From NCBI GenBank assembly GCA_026129545.1, contig JAHCHX010000001.1, positions 1,673,501 through 1,737,500 of the forward strand: DNA of 64,000 bases, written 5' to 3'. The translations under genes were made by a program, and so were the position numbers. The DNA comes from Saprospiraceae bacterium. GTDB taxonomy: Bacteria; Bacteroidota; Bacteroidia; Chitinophagales; Saprospiraceae. The notes under the pieces are model-generated. The model searched no databases and was not told the DNA's origin. It was given only the letters and a program-made list of their open reading frames with translations. Below are positions 51,826-61,227 of the stretch, one piece after another (the stretch's first letter is position 1; each line of letters opens with the position of its first letter).

Positions 51826-52752
51826 ATGCGATTAAAAAGACTTTTGAAAATTTTCTCCGTCGTATTTGGCTTGCTTGCCACCGCTGGCTTTTTGGTGGTG
51901 GAAAAAGTGCTGCCTTATACGGGCATCAAGCCTTACCGGATGGTAGCGGCACATAACACTTGGCGTTTCCCCAACGGATTTTTGCCCCAAAACTACGACT
52001 TGCGCGGCAAGGAAGTTTTCATCACTACCCCCGACAGTATTTTGCTCAAAGGGTGGTTTTTGAAAACCCAGCGCGACACCGTGCGAGGCACGGTCATCAT
52101 CCTGCATGGCATCAGCAGCTGCAAGGAAACCCAGTTCGGGCGAGCCAAGATATTGGCTGAAAGAGGGTTCAACAGCCTTGCTCTCGACTTGCGGGCACAT
52201 GGGGAAAGCGGGGGTGACTATTGCACTTTTGGTTTTTATGAAAAGCACGACATTGCGGCAGCTGTGGACTCGGTGTTGAGGTGGACGAATGAGAAACCCG
52301 TGGGCATCTGGGGGGCTTCGCTGGGGGCCGCCATCGCCTTACAAACGATGGCAATGGATGAGCGCATAGGATTTGGCATCATTGAAAGCACTTTTGACGA
52401 ATTTGAAAAAGTAGCGGAGGAATATGGCGCTGATTATATGCTCGGGCTTCGCAGCAAATATCTTGTGCAGCGTGTGATAAGCAAGTCTGCGCAGATTGCC
52501 CAGTTTGACCCTCGCGCGGTGAAGCCAGTGGAGGCCGCCGCTACCATCGCTCGCCCGATGCTTTTCATACATGGCGACGCGGACGACAAAATTCCCTTTG
52601 AGTTCAATCGCCGCAACTTTGAGGCCGTCCCATCGGCTGACAAACATTGGGTGACGGTGGAGGGCGGAGGGCACAGCAATCTTTGGCGCTTGCAAGGGGA
52701 ACGGTTGAGCCGGGAAGTGGGGGCATTTTTGGAGCAGCGCAAGTGGCAATAG
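51826..52752 (+). CDS. Alpha/beta hydrolase with N-terminal membrane anchor
   Basis: The 308-aa protein has an N-terminal TM segment (IFSVVFGLLATAGFLVVE) and an alpha/beta-hydrolase domain. IILHGISSCKETQ is the oxyanion strand, VGIWGASLGAAIALQ holds the nucleophile Ser (G-x-S-x-G), HGDADDKIPFEFN the acid, and GGGHSNLW the His. It resembles YfhR/BEM46-like serine hydrolases of unknown substrate. A TTG ten codons upstream is a less likely start. Confidence 0.87.
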   Translation: MRLKRLLKIFSVVFGLLATAGFLVVEKVLPYTGIKPYRMVAAHNTWRFPNGFLPQNYDLRGKEVFITTPDSILLKGWFLKTQRDTVRGTVIILHGISSCKETQFGRAKILAERGFNSLALDLRAHGESGGDYCTFGFYEKHDIAAAVDSVLRWTNEKPVGIWGASLGAAIALQTMAMDERIGFGIIESTFDEFEKVAEEYGADYMLGLRSKYLVQRVISKSAQIAQFDPRAVKPVEAAATIARPMLFIHGDADDKIPFEFNRRNFEAVPSADKHWVTVEGGGHSNLWRLQGERLSREVGAFLEQRKWQ

Positions 52753-52852
52753 CGATTATTCGCTTCTCTCTTTCTTTATTGCCCATTTGACAAAACGCGG
52801 CAATGTGCTTTCGGAAGTTTCCATACTTTCGCTGCTGTACCTTCCTTAGTGC

Positions 52853-55000
52853 ATGATGAATCGTCTTTATTATCTCATTTTCTTCTTTTTTTCATTACAA
52901 ACATCACTTTTTGCCACCCATATTGTGGGCGGCGAGCTCACTTACAAGTGCCTCGGCAATAACCGATATGAAATCACCCTGACAGTATTTCGGGACTGTT
53001 ACACGGGTGTCCCGTGGTTCGACAGCCCCGCTTCGATAGGCATTTATGACGCGGGCTGGAAACTGAAAGGCGAGCTAAAGATACCTTACGACGCTACCTC
53101 CAACGACACGTTGCCCATCATTCTCAACGACCCTTGCTTATCGGTTCCGCCCGATGTCTGTGCGCATGGCACTCGCTACAAAGGCATTGTGGAGTTGCCT
53201 TTTGCCGCGGGCGGTTATTCGCTCGTCTATCAGCGGTGCTGTCGCAACCAATTGATTCGCAACATCATTCGCCCCTTGCGCACGGGCATCACTATCATCA
53301 CCAACATCTCCGAACAGGCATTGCTGGGCTGCAACAACAGCGCCACTTTCAATCAATGGCCTCCCGTGGCTATCTGTATCCATCAGCCGATTGATTTCGA
53401 CCACTCGGCCACTGACCCGGATGGCGATTCTTTGGTCTATCGGCTTTGCACACCCTTGCAAGGGGCCGATTCGCTGGCACCCATTCCCCAGCCGCCCCTC
53501 CCCGGCCCCTATTTGGAAGTAGAGTGGCGCGACCCGCCTTACAATCTGTCGAACGTGTTGGGAGGCGACCCGCTCACCATTGACCCCGTGACGGGTTTTC
53601 TGACGGGCGTGCCCAATCTGATTGGCAACTTTGTGGTGGGTGTCTGCGTGGACGAATACCGCGATGGCTCGTTGATTTCAACGACACGACGCGACTTCCA
53701 ATACAACGTGTCTGACTGTGGGCAGCCTATCGCCGCGTTTTTTGTGCCGGAAGTGGTGTGCGATACCTTGGGGGTTCGATTTCTCAATCAAGGTTTGCAA
53801 ACCCACGGGTACCAATGGTTTTTCGACTTGGATGGCAACCCCAATCTGACCTCATCGGCCTATTCGCCTACCTGGGTTTATCCAGACACGGGGCTTTACA
53901 CGGTCATGTTGATTGCGGAATCAAAACCCACCTGCCGCGACACGACGGTCAAAACCATTCATCTGACCAATGGCTATGTCGAGGCGGGGCTTGATGTCGG
54001 CTATCCTGATTGTGATGAAACAGGATTGTATGTACAGGTCACTGACCTCAGCACCGATACTCTTTATGGCGTGACGGCTTGGAGATGGACGCTCAGTGGC
54101 CCCGGCGGGCTTTCAGTGCAATCCATGGAGCAAAACCCGCTTTTCACAGTGGAAAAATCTGGGACATACGCGCTAAGTCTGGTAGCCACTTCCGGGAATG
54201 GATGCACATCCACGCTCGTGCTGCCGTTTGTCGCTCCAATTCCGCCGACCGATATGCTCCCGCCCAACCTGCTCATTTGCCCCGGCGATAGCGTCCCGTT
54301 GTTTCCCGGTGCCGATGTTTCGTACAATTATTCGTGGATGCCCGAAACGGCACTTTCCGACGCTGCCGCTCCCAACCCATTGGCTTTCCCCAACACCACC
54401 ACCAACTATACAGTGACCATAAGTGGCAACGGCCCTTGTTTGGTGGAAAAGAATGTGCTGGTCATGGTGACCGACCCGGGCGTGTTGCAAGCCTCGGCAT
54501 CGCCAGATACGATTTTTCAAGGGGAAAGCACTCAACTAAATGCAGTAGCCTCTGGCGCGTTTCAGTATTTGTGGCAGCCTTCTGGCTCGCTTTCCAACCC
54601 AAACATTCAGAACCCGATTGCCACGCCCAGTGTGACGACTGACTATGTCGTCACCGTGCCGGTATCGGCTTCCTGTGTGTTGCGCGACACGGTTCGTGTG
54701 GTGGTGCGCTCCATCGTATGCGACGAGCCTTATGTGTTTTTTCCGACAGGCTTTTCTCCCAACGGCGACAATCAAAATGACGCGCTCAAGTTGGAAAGCA
54801 GCATAGCCACAGAAGTATATTGGGTCATTTTCAACCGCTGGGGAGAAAAACTATTCGAGGCCAGCTCGCTTGACGACGCGTGGGACGGCTCTTTTCGCGG
54901 GAAACCTCAGCCAGCCGAGACCTACGGTTATTACCTGCGCGTCGGCTGCATCGGAGGGGAGGTACTGGAAAAAAAGGGGAACGTGACCCTATTGCGATAG
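52853..55000 (+). CDS. Secreted PKD/CHU_C-domain protein (type IX secretion substrate)
   Basis: The 715-aa protein has a signal peptide (YYLIFFFFSLQTSLFA) followed by THIVGGELTYKCLGNNRYEI, a block seen at the start of many Bacteroidota surface proteins. A PKD-like domain lies mid-protein (WFFDLDGNPNLTSSAYSPTW, VYPDTGLYTVML). The C-terminus is a CHU_C/gliding-motility-associated domain (FFPTGFSPNGDNQNDALKLE, NRWGEKLFEASSLDDAWDG, YGYYLRVGC), the type IX sorting signal. It is expected to be exported across the outer membrane and may act in adhesion. Precise function unknown. Confidence 0.93.
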   Translation: MMNRLYYLIFFFFSLQTSLFATHIVGGELTYKCLGNNRYEITLTVFRDCYTGVPWFDSPASIGIYDAGWKLKGELKIPYDATSNDTLPIILNDPCLSVPPDVCAHGTRYKGIVELPFAAGGYSLVYQRCCRNQLIRNIIRPLRTGITIITNISEQALLGCNNSATFNQWPPVAICIHQPIDFDHSATDPDGDSLVYRLCTPLQGADSLAPIPQPPLPGPYLEVEWRDPPYNLSNVLGGDPLTIDPVTGFLTGVPNLIGNFVVGVCVDEYRDGSLISTTRRDFQYNVSDCGQPIAAFFVPEVVCDTLGVRFLNQGLQTHGYQWFFDLDGNPNLTSSAYSPTWVYPDTGLYTVMLIAESKPTCRDTTVKTIHLTNGYVEAGLDVGYPDCDETGLYVQVTDLSTDTLYGVTAWRWTLSGPGGLSVQSMEQNPLFTVEKSGTYALSLVATSGNGCTSTLVLPFVAPIPPTDMLPPNLLICPGDSVPLFPGADVSYNYSWMPETALSDAAAPNPLAFPNTTTNYTVTISGNGPCLVEKNVLVMVTDPGVLQASASPDTIFQGESTQLNAVASGAFQYLWQPSGSLSNPNIQNPIATPSVTTDYVVTVPVSASCVLRDTVRVVVRSIVCDEPYVFFPTGFSPNGDNQNDALKLESSIATEVYWVIFNRWGEKLFEASSLDDAWDGSFRGKPQPAETYGYYLRVGCIGGEVLEKKGNVTLLR

Positions 55001-55010
55001 CAAGTGGATT

Positions 55011-56888
55011 TTACTTGAAAGTTCCTTTCAAAACATCCTCCCGCAAAGAGTCGGAATCCCATTCCTTGTCAAAATTGAGGTCGTTGTCGAAGCCGTCCGC
55101 TCGCAGAAGTTGTTCCAGTTCGGCGATGCGTTCCCGAGCTGCGCTGATGTAGAGGTTTCGGTCGGCCCAAGTGTCGGCCAAGTCGCGCAAGGCTTTTTCA
55201 TCGTGCTCGTAGAATTTTTGAGCGACGTTGCGAGCGTTGTATGCGCGGAAGCCCAACATTTGCATTGCGTCGGCACCCATGCGCAGCGAGGTGTCGAGCG
55301 TTTCCCGATAGACGTGTTTCACCCCCATGCTAAGCAGGTCGTAGGCGTCGGGGCGGTCGGTAGCTCGCACCAACAGCGCCAGATGCGGAAAATGTTTTTG
55401 GGCCTCCTCCACCAAGCGCAGGGTTTGTTCGGGGTCATCAAGTGCGATGATGAGCAATTTTGCCTCCTTGGCACCTGCTGCTTGCAGCAAATCAAGCCTT
55501 GAGGCATCCCCGTAATATACTTTAAGACCCAATTTGCGCAACAACTCCACCCGGTCGGCATCGTTATCAAGCACTGTCGTGCCCACGTCTTTAGCTTTCA
55601 ATAGGCGGCCCACCACACTCCCAAAACGGCCAAAACCCGCGATGATGACAGGGTTTTTTTCCTCTATGACATCGGGTGCTATATCCTTGGCTAAGGCAGC
55701 AGTGATGCGCGGCTGCACCACCTTTTCATTGACAAGAAAAAACAACGGGGTGAGCGCCATGCTGAGCGCGGTGACGACTAGCAGCAAGCCGGATAGCTCC
55801 TCAGGGAAAATGCCATAGCGCGAGGCAAAGGTGAGCAGGACGAATGCAAACTCTCCCATTTGGCAGAGCGCAAAGGCAAAAGTGCTGTTTTGGTCAATGC
55901 CCATGCGAAACGCTCTCCCTATAGCAAAAAGAATCACCCCTTTGATAAGCATGACCCCCAACACCGCACCAAAAATGAAAACAGGCTGCTCGGCGACGAA
56001 TCCCAAGTTGATGGATGCCCCGATGGAGATGAAAAAAGTACCCAATAGCAGCCCCTTGAATGGCTCGATATCACTTTCCAATTCGTGCCGATATTCACTA
56101 TTGGCCAACACCACACCGCCCAAAAACGCACCCAAAGCAGGGCTTAATCCCACCGAACTCGTGACTAATTCTATTGCGATGACCAACAACAATGCCGTGG
56201 CCGTGAACAACTCCCGCAATTTGGTCTTTGCCACCGCGTGGAAAATCGGGCGAACCAGATACTTGCCGCCCACGATGATGGCGGCTATGGCACCGATGCC
56301 AAGTAGCGTGTTCATCCAGCCCTGTTGTTCAAAAGGCGCATCTTCTCCCACTGGCTGCACGAAAGATGCGTCGGCGAGCAGGGGGAACAGGGCCAGAATA
56401 GGGATGACGGCAATGTCCTGAAACAACAATACCGCAAAAGAACTTTGCCCTGCGGGTGTTCGAATCAGTCCTTTCTCTTGCAAGGTCTGCAATATGATGG
56501 CGGTGGAGGACAAGGAAAGCAGCAAGCCTACCGCAATCGCCGCCTTCCACGGCAGCCCAAACGCAAGACCGATTGTGAAAAACACTAAACTTGTCGCCAC
56601 CACCTGCACCCCACCCATGCCAAGTATATTGACGCGCAGCCGCCACAAGACGGAAGGCTCCAGCTCAAGGCCAATGACGAAAAGCATCATCACCACGCCA
56701 AACTCCGCAAAGTGCATGATTTCCTGACGTTCCTCGCCGACCAAGCCCAACACTTCGGGGCCTATGATAAGACCTGCCAACAAATAGCCGAGCACGGAGC
56801 CAAGCCCGAAGCGTTTGGCGAGCGGCACCATCACGACGGCAGCGGCGAGATATACGAAAGCAATATAGAAAAAAGAGCCAGACTGCAT
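55011..56888 (-). CDS. CPA2 K+/H+ antiporter with RCK domain (KefB/KefC-like)
   Basis: The 625-aa protein has about 12-13 TM helices (for example GLVGEERQEIMHFAEFGVVM, ALGAFLGGVVLANSEYRHEL) followed by a TrkA-N/RCK domain with PVIIAGFGRFGSVVGRLL and VLDNDADRVELLRKLGLKVY. KefB/KefC antiporters release K+ in response to electrophile adducts. The gene at 56894, 5 bp upstream, encodes a KefF/NQO1-like flavoprotein, the usual ancillary subunit. It converges on the CHU_C gene with a 10-bp gap. Confidence 0.95.
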   Translation of the reverse strand: MQSGSFFYIAFVYLAAAVVMVPLAKRFGLGSVLGYLLAGLIIGPEVLGLVGEERQEIMHFAEFGVVMMLFVIGLELEPSVLWRLRVNILGMGGVQVVATSLVFFTIGLAFGLPWKAAIAVGLLLSLSSTAIILQTLQEKGLIRTPAGQSSFAVLLFQDIAVIPILALFPLLADASFVQPVGEDAPFEQQGWMNTLLGIGAIAAIIVGGKYLVRPIFHAVAKTKLRELFTATALLLVIAIELVTSSVGLSPALGAFLGGVVLANSEYRHELESDIEPFKGLLLGTFFISIGASINLGFVAEQPVFIFGAVLGVMLIKGVILFAIGRAFRMGIDQNSTFAFALCQMGEFAFVLLTFASRYGIFPEELSGLLLVVTALSMALTPLFFLVNEKVVQPRITAALAKDIAPDVIEEKNPVIIAGFGRFGSVVGRLLKAKDVGTTVLDNDADRVELLRKLGLKVYYGDASRLDLLQAAGAKEAKLLIIALDDPEQTLRLVEEAQKHFPHLALLVRATDRPDAYDLLSMGVKHVYRETLDTSLRMGADAMQMLGFRAYNARNVAQKFYEHDEKALRDLADTWADRNLYISAARERIAELEQLLRADGFDNDLNFDKEWDSDSLREDVLKGTFK

Positions 56889-56893
56889 AGGTT

Positions 56894-57478
56894 TTAAAGC
56901 AATTGATTGAAGAATTCGACGCGCCCGACCGCATCAAGGTCGAACTTGTCGTCGCGCAAATCTCTTAGAAGCGTCGCGTACCGCTCTGCCTGCGCCTCTA
57001 TTTCCGCGTCGTTCATGCGGTGCGTGCCTTGCACCACAAAAGGCGGCAAGTAGCTCATTCGGCACAGCCGAACCGTTTGCTCGAAAGGGATGAGGAACTG
57101 CCGCAAGGGAAAACGATTGAATCCGTTCGGATGATAAGCCATTTCCCCGCCACCCGTGGTGATAGCATTCAGGACATATTTGCCCTCCAACGCCCGCCCA
57201 CCAGAGCCGTAGGCCCAGCCATGCGTGAGCACCAAATCAATCCATTGTTTAAGCAAAGGAGGGCAGCTGTACCAGTACATGGGGTGATGCCACACGATGA
57301 TGTCGTGTTGGGTGAGCAATTGTTGTTCAGCGGCCACGTCAATGAAAAAATCAGGGTACGATTCATACAAATCGCAGAATGTCAGGCTATTGACGGACTT
57401 GGCTGCTTGCGCCAGACGAATGTTGACCCGCGATTTTTCCAAGGCTGGGTGTGCAAAAAGGACAAGGATGCGCGACAT
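56894..57478 (-). CDS. NAD(P)H oxidoreductase, KefF-like antiporter ancillary protein
   Basis: The 194-aa flavodoxin-fold protein has ILVLFAHPALEKSRVN at the start, then IVWHHPMYWYSCPPLLKQWI and GGRALEGKYVLNAITTGG, hallmarks of the NQO1/KefF group. It binds FMN or FAD and reduces quinones with NAD(P)H, and in this context activates the neighbouring antiporter (established for KefF, inferred here). A TTG three codons upstream was rejected for ATG 57478. Confidence 0.93.
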   Translation of the reverse strand: MSRILVLFAHPALEKSRVNIRLAQAAKSVNSLTFCDLYESYPDFFIDVAAEQQLLTQHDIIVWHHPMYWYSCPPLLKQWIDLVLTHGWAYGSGGRALEGKYVLNAITTGGGEMAYHPNGFNRFPLRQFLIPFEQTVRLCRMSYLPPFVVQGTHRMNDAEIEAQAERYATLLRDLRDDKFDLDAVGRVEFFNQLL

Positions 57479-57639
57479 GGGGGGCAAATTAGGGATATTT
57501 AAAGGGCAAAACCTAAATTAGGCTTAATTGCCCAACAGGAAAAAAGGAACAGTTCGGGCAAACAAAAGACTGCCTTCAAAGTTTTACCACTCGTGTTTCA
57601 AAGGAATTTTCTTTAACAAGAAACCACGCCAGCAGAAAG

Positions 57640-59064
57640 ATGAAACGTCGTGCAATTGTTTGGTTCCGGCAGGATTTGCGCCTCCACGACAACGAGGCAA
57701 TCAGTACAGCGCTCAGAATGGCAGAAGAAGTCATCCCCGTCTATGTGTTTGACGAACGGACTTTTATGGGCAAGACGCGCTTTGGCTTTCCGAAGACGGG
57801 AAAATTTCGCACACAGTTCATCATCGAAAGCGTGGCCGACTTGCGGCAAAATTTGCGCAAGCTCGGCGCTGACCTTTTGATTCGTGTCGGCAAACCCGAA
57901 TGTATCCTCTCCGATTTCGCCCGCGACCTCAAAGCCTCGTGGGTGCTGTGCAATCGAGAGCGCACGCAAGAGGAAGTGTTCGTGCAGGATGCGCTGGAGC
58001 AAAAACTCTGGGCTGGCGGCATCGAGTTGCTCTATGTGCGCGGCAAAATGCTCTATCACACACAAGACCTTCCCGTGCCGGTGCATCACACGCCCGATAT
58101 TTTTACCCAGTTTCGCAAAGACAACGAGCATATCACCCCGGTTCGGGAGCCTCTGCCCACCCCGTCGGCCATGCCGCCTTTGCCCGCTAGCTTGGAACCG
58201 GGCGAACTTCCCTCACTGACCGACTTTGGACATGAGCCTTTTGAAACGGACCCGCGAGCCGTGTTGCCGTTCAAGGGCGGGGAAACCGAAGGCCTGCGTC
58301 GTCTGAGATACTATTTTTGGGAAAAAGACCTCGTTTCGACCTATAAGGAGACGCGCAATGGGCTACTCGGAGGCGACTATTCTTCCAAATTCTCCCCGTG
58401 GCTTTCGCAAGGCTGCTTGTCGCCCAAACTGGTTTACCATGAGCTCAAGCGATACGAACGTGAGCGCGTCAGCAATGAAAGCACCTACTGGCTGTTTTTT
58501 GAGTTGCTATGGCGCGACTTCTTCCGGCTTATGGGAAAAAAACACGGCAACCATATTTTCCTAAAAGGTGGCATTCAGAACAAAACTCAAAAATGTTGGA
58601 AAAATAGTTGGGAAACCTTCAAGCCTTGGGCCGAGGGCAAAACGGGGGTGCCGTTTGTGGATGCCAATATGCGCGAGCTCAACGCCACTGGCTGGATGAG
58701 CAACCGCGGGCGCCAGAATGTGGCTTCCTTCCTTGTCAAAGACCTCAAAGTGAATTGGCAAATGGGCGCAGAGTATTTTGAAAGCCAATTGCTCGACTAC
58801 GACCCATGCAGCAATTGGGGCAACTGGAACTATGTGGCGGGCGTGGGAAGCGACCCCCGCGAAGACCGATATTTCAATATTCTCACCCAAGCTAAAAATT
58901 ATGACCCGCGCGGTGAATTCGTGCGTTTGTGGTGCCCGGAGCTTTGTCAGGTGCCGATAGACAAAATTCACCGGCCCGATTTGCTCACGCCTGCCGACCG
59001 TCAGGAGTTCGGCGTGAATGGCTATCCAAAAGCTTTGGTGCGCATCGAAAAGTGGGTGAGTTAA
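57640..59064 (+). CDS. DASH-type cryptochrome
   Basis: The 474-aa protein matches the Cry-DASH class of the photolyase family. IVWFRQDLRLHDNEA and VYVFDERTFMGKTRFGFPKTG mark the N-terminal antenna-binding domain. The C-terminal FAD domain has WRDFFRLMGKKHGN, GRQNVASFLVKDLKVNWQMG and LDYDPCSNWGNWNYVAGVG. It binds FAD and methenyltetrahydrofolate and repairs cyclobutane pyrimidine dimers in single-stranded DNA, or acts as a photosensor. It precedes the DUF5522 gene on the opposite strand. Confidence 0.95.
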   Translation: MKRRAIVWFRQDLRLHDNEAISTALRMAEEVIPVYVFDERTFMGKTRFGFPKTGKFRTQFIIESVADLRQNLRKLGADLLIRVGKPECILSDFARDLKASWVLCNRERTQEEVFVQDALEQKLWAGGIELLYVRGKMLYHTQDLPVPVHHTPDIFTQFRKDNEHITPVREPLPTPSAMPPLPASLEPGELPSLTDFGHEPFETDPRAVLPFKGGETEGLRRLRYYFWEKDLVSTYKETRNGLLGGDYSSKFSPWLSQGCLSPKLVYHELKRYERERVSNESTYWLFFELLWRDFFRLMGKKHGNHIFLKGGIQNKTQKCWKNSWETFKPWAEGKTGVPFVDANMRELNATGWMSNRGRQNVASFLVKDLKVNWQMGAEYFESQLLDYDPCSNWGNWNYVAGVGSDPREDRYFNILTQAKNYDPRGEFVRLWCPELCQVPIDKIHRPDLLTPADRQEFGVNGYPKALVRIEKWVS

Positions 59065-59076
59065 GCCCCTATCGCC

Positions 59077-59265
59077 TCAGGACTCGACTTTTTTCCCTTT
59101 TTTCTTGCGATATGGGCAGTGCCGACAGCCGCTGCCACAACAATGGCCGCGTTTCAGAAGAAAATGCTCCGTCAGCACAAACAAGCCCTTCTCTATGTAG
59201 TAGTCCACTCCCTCCACCAAAGGCATTGGTGTTGCTGTTTGTTTGATTTCTTCATCGGACAACAT
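59077..59265 (-). CDS. DUF5522 small Cys-rich protein
   Basis: The 62-aa protein matches DUF5522. YIEKGLFVLTEHFLLKRGHC is followed by CGSGCRHCPYRKK, with Cys at CCxxxCxxCP that probably bind zinc. It is a small conserved Bacteroidota protein of unknown role. It converges on the cryptochrome gene. Confidence 0.85.
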   Translation of the reverse strand: MLSDEEIKQTATPMPLVEGVDYYIEKGLFVLTEHFLLKRGHCCGSGCRHCPYRKKKGKKVES

Positions 59266-59726
59266 GGCTGGGAAACATGAATGAGGGTAGAAAGTTTTTG
59301 CTCAATTTGATGCGACGAACTCCCGCAACGAACCTCAAATAAAAATGCGGGCGGAATCTTGCATCCGTCCGCATGATGTGTCGTAAAGCTGTGTCGAGGC
59401 TATCGGCATCAGCATTTGGGAACACTGAATTGGCTACAGGATTAAAGAAAAGCGGGATTCACTTGTTCAAGTGATAGGCGGATTAAAATATGACCCAAGT
59501 TTGTATGTAGGCGCAGGGATATTTCGCAAGCGATTGCTGCAAAAGTAGTGTTTGGCGTGAGTTTGCAAAATATTTTAACACAAAAAATGCGAATGAGGGG
59601 TTGAAATTTCTTGGCGTTTGATATTCAACTTCTCAAATTGCCGTAACTAAATCGGAACGCCGTTCCGGTATATGCGGGCACGGCGTTCCGACACACAAAA
59701 GTGGCAATTTGAAATGCGCCCAACAT
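59266..59726. other. 461-bp intergenic region with two hairpins, no gene recognised
   Basis: A hairpin at 59345-59374 pairs ATGCGGGCGG with CCGTCCGCAT (one G-T pair). A second at 59652-59691 pairs TCGGAACGCCGT with its exact complement ACGGCGTTCCGA around a 16-base loop, and it lies just past the GNAT gene (minus strand), so it may terminate that gene. No convincing coding frame, tRNA or copy of the dispersed repeat was seen. Confidence 0.6.
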
Positions 59727-60158
59727 TCACAGTGTTTTTTCCATTTTGAAATGCGGTATCGTGACCTCTTCGAATTGTTCGCCAACGGTGCGATAATCGA
59801 GCCTCAGGTAGAATGGCACGGCGATGTCGCGGGCGTGAAGGAGCATTGTCTTGAAGCCTGAGTGCCTGGCCAATGTTTCCGATGCCTCCACCAATTTCCT
59901 CCCCACTCCTTTGCCTTGCCAATCTGGATGAACCGCCACCTGCCGCATTTTCACTTTTGATTCATCGAGTGGGGTCAGGCACAGATAGCCAATCAATTGG
60001 CCGGAAGGGTCGTAGGCGGCAAGATGGATGTCCGAGTATTCAGCGGCGAGTTGTTCGGGTGTGAATTCCAGCCCCAATGGGCGGCGCAGCACTTCGTAGC
60101 GCAGGCGCACGGCTTCGTCGTATTCAGGCGTGGCAAACTCGATTTGAGCGATGTTCAT
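59727..60158 (-). CDS. GNAT family N-acetyltransferase (ElaA-like)
   Basis: The 143-aa protein has FATPEYDEAVRLRYEVLRRP at the start, MRQVAVHPDWQGKGVGRKL with the acetyl-CoA loop Q-x-x-G-x-G, and TMLLHARDIAVPFYLRLDYR with the motif B region. It resembles the ElaA/YitI-like GNAT group. Substrate unknown. The frame runs upstream to 60185, but ATG 60158 gives the usual N-terminus. Confidence 0.9.
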   Translation of the reverse strand: MNIAQIEFATPEYDEAVRLRYEVLRRPLGLEFTPEQLAAEYSDIHLAAYDPSGQLIGYLCLTPLDESKVKMRQVAVHPDWQGKGVGRKLVEASETLARHSGFKTMLLHARDIAVPFYLRLDYRTVGEQFEEVTIPHFKMEKTL

Positions 60159-60255
60159 GTCAGAGAAATTTTCTGCAAATGTCACGTTTTGTGCAAAAAA
60201 GCCTGACTACCTTCGCTGCCGAACAATCAAATTTTTTAACAAAAAACACATCAAA

Positions 60256-60708
60256 ATGGAAGACATGAACCAACCTTTAGATTCGGGCATAGCATCGAAT
60301 GTGCCTGAACAGCGGCTTCAATTCACCGAATCGGTACGCGCCGACCTCATCGAAACCTCCAAATGGGCGATGTTTTTTGCCGTGCTGCTATTCATTGTGC
60401 TGGGCTTTATTGCCTTTGGCGCTCTCTTCGCCATGTTGAGTGGGCCAAGCGGCTTTTTTGTGGGCGTTGTGCTATTGGGGCTATATGGGGTGCTTTTGTT
60501 TTTTCCGGCGTGGTACTACTACAAATTTGCCAGCCTTACCCGCCAAGGGGTTGATTTCGAGAACAATCAGATACTCGACGAGGGTTTTGCCTATCTGCGG
60601 CGCTTTTACAACTTTGTCGGCATTCTCGTTATCGTTTTGCTCAGCTTTTACCTGCTGATACTTGTTTTCGGCCTGTTCACGGCAGGCAATCTGTTCCGTA
60701 ATTTCTAA
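60256..60708 (+). CDS. DUF5362-like membrane protein, copy 1
   Basis: The 150-aa protein has a short soluble start and FTESVRADLIETSKWAMFFA, then four hydrophobic segments (for example LLFIVLGFIAFGALFAML and NFVGILVIVLLSFYLLIL). The W-A/F-F motif after ETSKWA and YYYKFASLTRQ match DUF5362, a small membrane family of unknown function. It is followed 21 bp later by a paralogue. The frame is open upstream to 60151, but ATG 60256 fits best. Confidence 0.8.
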   Translation: MEDMNQPLDSGIASNVPEQRLQFTESVRADLIETSKWAMFFAVLLFIVLGFIAFGALFAMLSGPSGFFVGVVLLGLYGVLLFFPAWYYYKFASLTRQGVDFENNQILDEGFAYLRRFYNFVGILVIVLLSFYLLILVFGLFTAGNLFRNF

Positions 60709-60729
60709 CTTTCAAAAACTCAAACTGAC

Positions 60730-61227
60730 ATGGAAGTCTTTGACAATCAATTCTCTCAAGCGCCTCATAGCGAACAAGGTTTGCAGGTGACGCGCAACAT
60801 GCGCCTCAATTGGCTCACCACCTCCAAATGGGCGATTTTTTTCTCCGTTCTGGGTTTCATCTATGTTGCCTTGATGCTCATCGTGTCGTTTGCCCTGATG
60901 CCGATGCTGCAAACAATTATGTCAATGAGCGGACAGGATGCCATGGCAAGATTGATTGACTCAGCAGGCGTATGGATAATGCTGTTGTTCTTGTTGGCAG
61001 TTGCCGTCATTTTTCTCATCAGCCTTTTTCACCTTCGTTTTGCCAGCAACATACAGCGGGCGATGCAGTACGATAGTCAGCAAGCTTTTGAGTCGGCATG
61101 GCGCAACCTTCGCAATTATTTCAGAATCAATGGCATCTTCACCATTGTGTCCATTGTGTTGTATATCATAGGCATCATCGCGGCAGGTAGCATCTTGAAT
61201 GCCACGAGGATGGGGACAGGCTTTTGA
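60730..61227 (+). CDS. DUF5362-like membrane protein, copy 2
   Basis: The 165-aa protein resembles its neighbour: LNWLTTSKWAIFFSVLGFIY parallels the ETSKWAMFF block, and LRFASNIQRAMQYDSQQAFE and ESAWRNLRNYFRINGIFTI follow. Four TM segments are predicted. The pair probably forms one transcript. Function is unknown. Confidence 0.82.
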   Translation: MEVFDNQFSQAPHSEQGLQVTRNMRLNWLTTSKWAIFFSVLGFIYVALMLIVSFALMPMLQTIMSMSGQDAMARLIDSAGVWIMLLFLLAVAVIFLISLFHLRFASNIQRAMQYDSQQAFESAWRNLRNYFRINGIFTIVSIVLYIIGIIAAGSILNATRMGTGF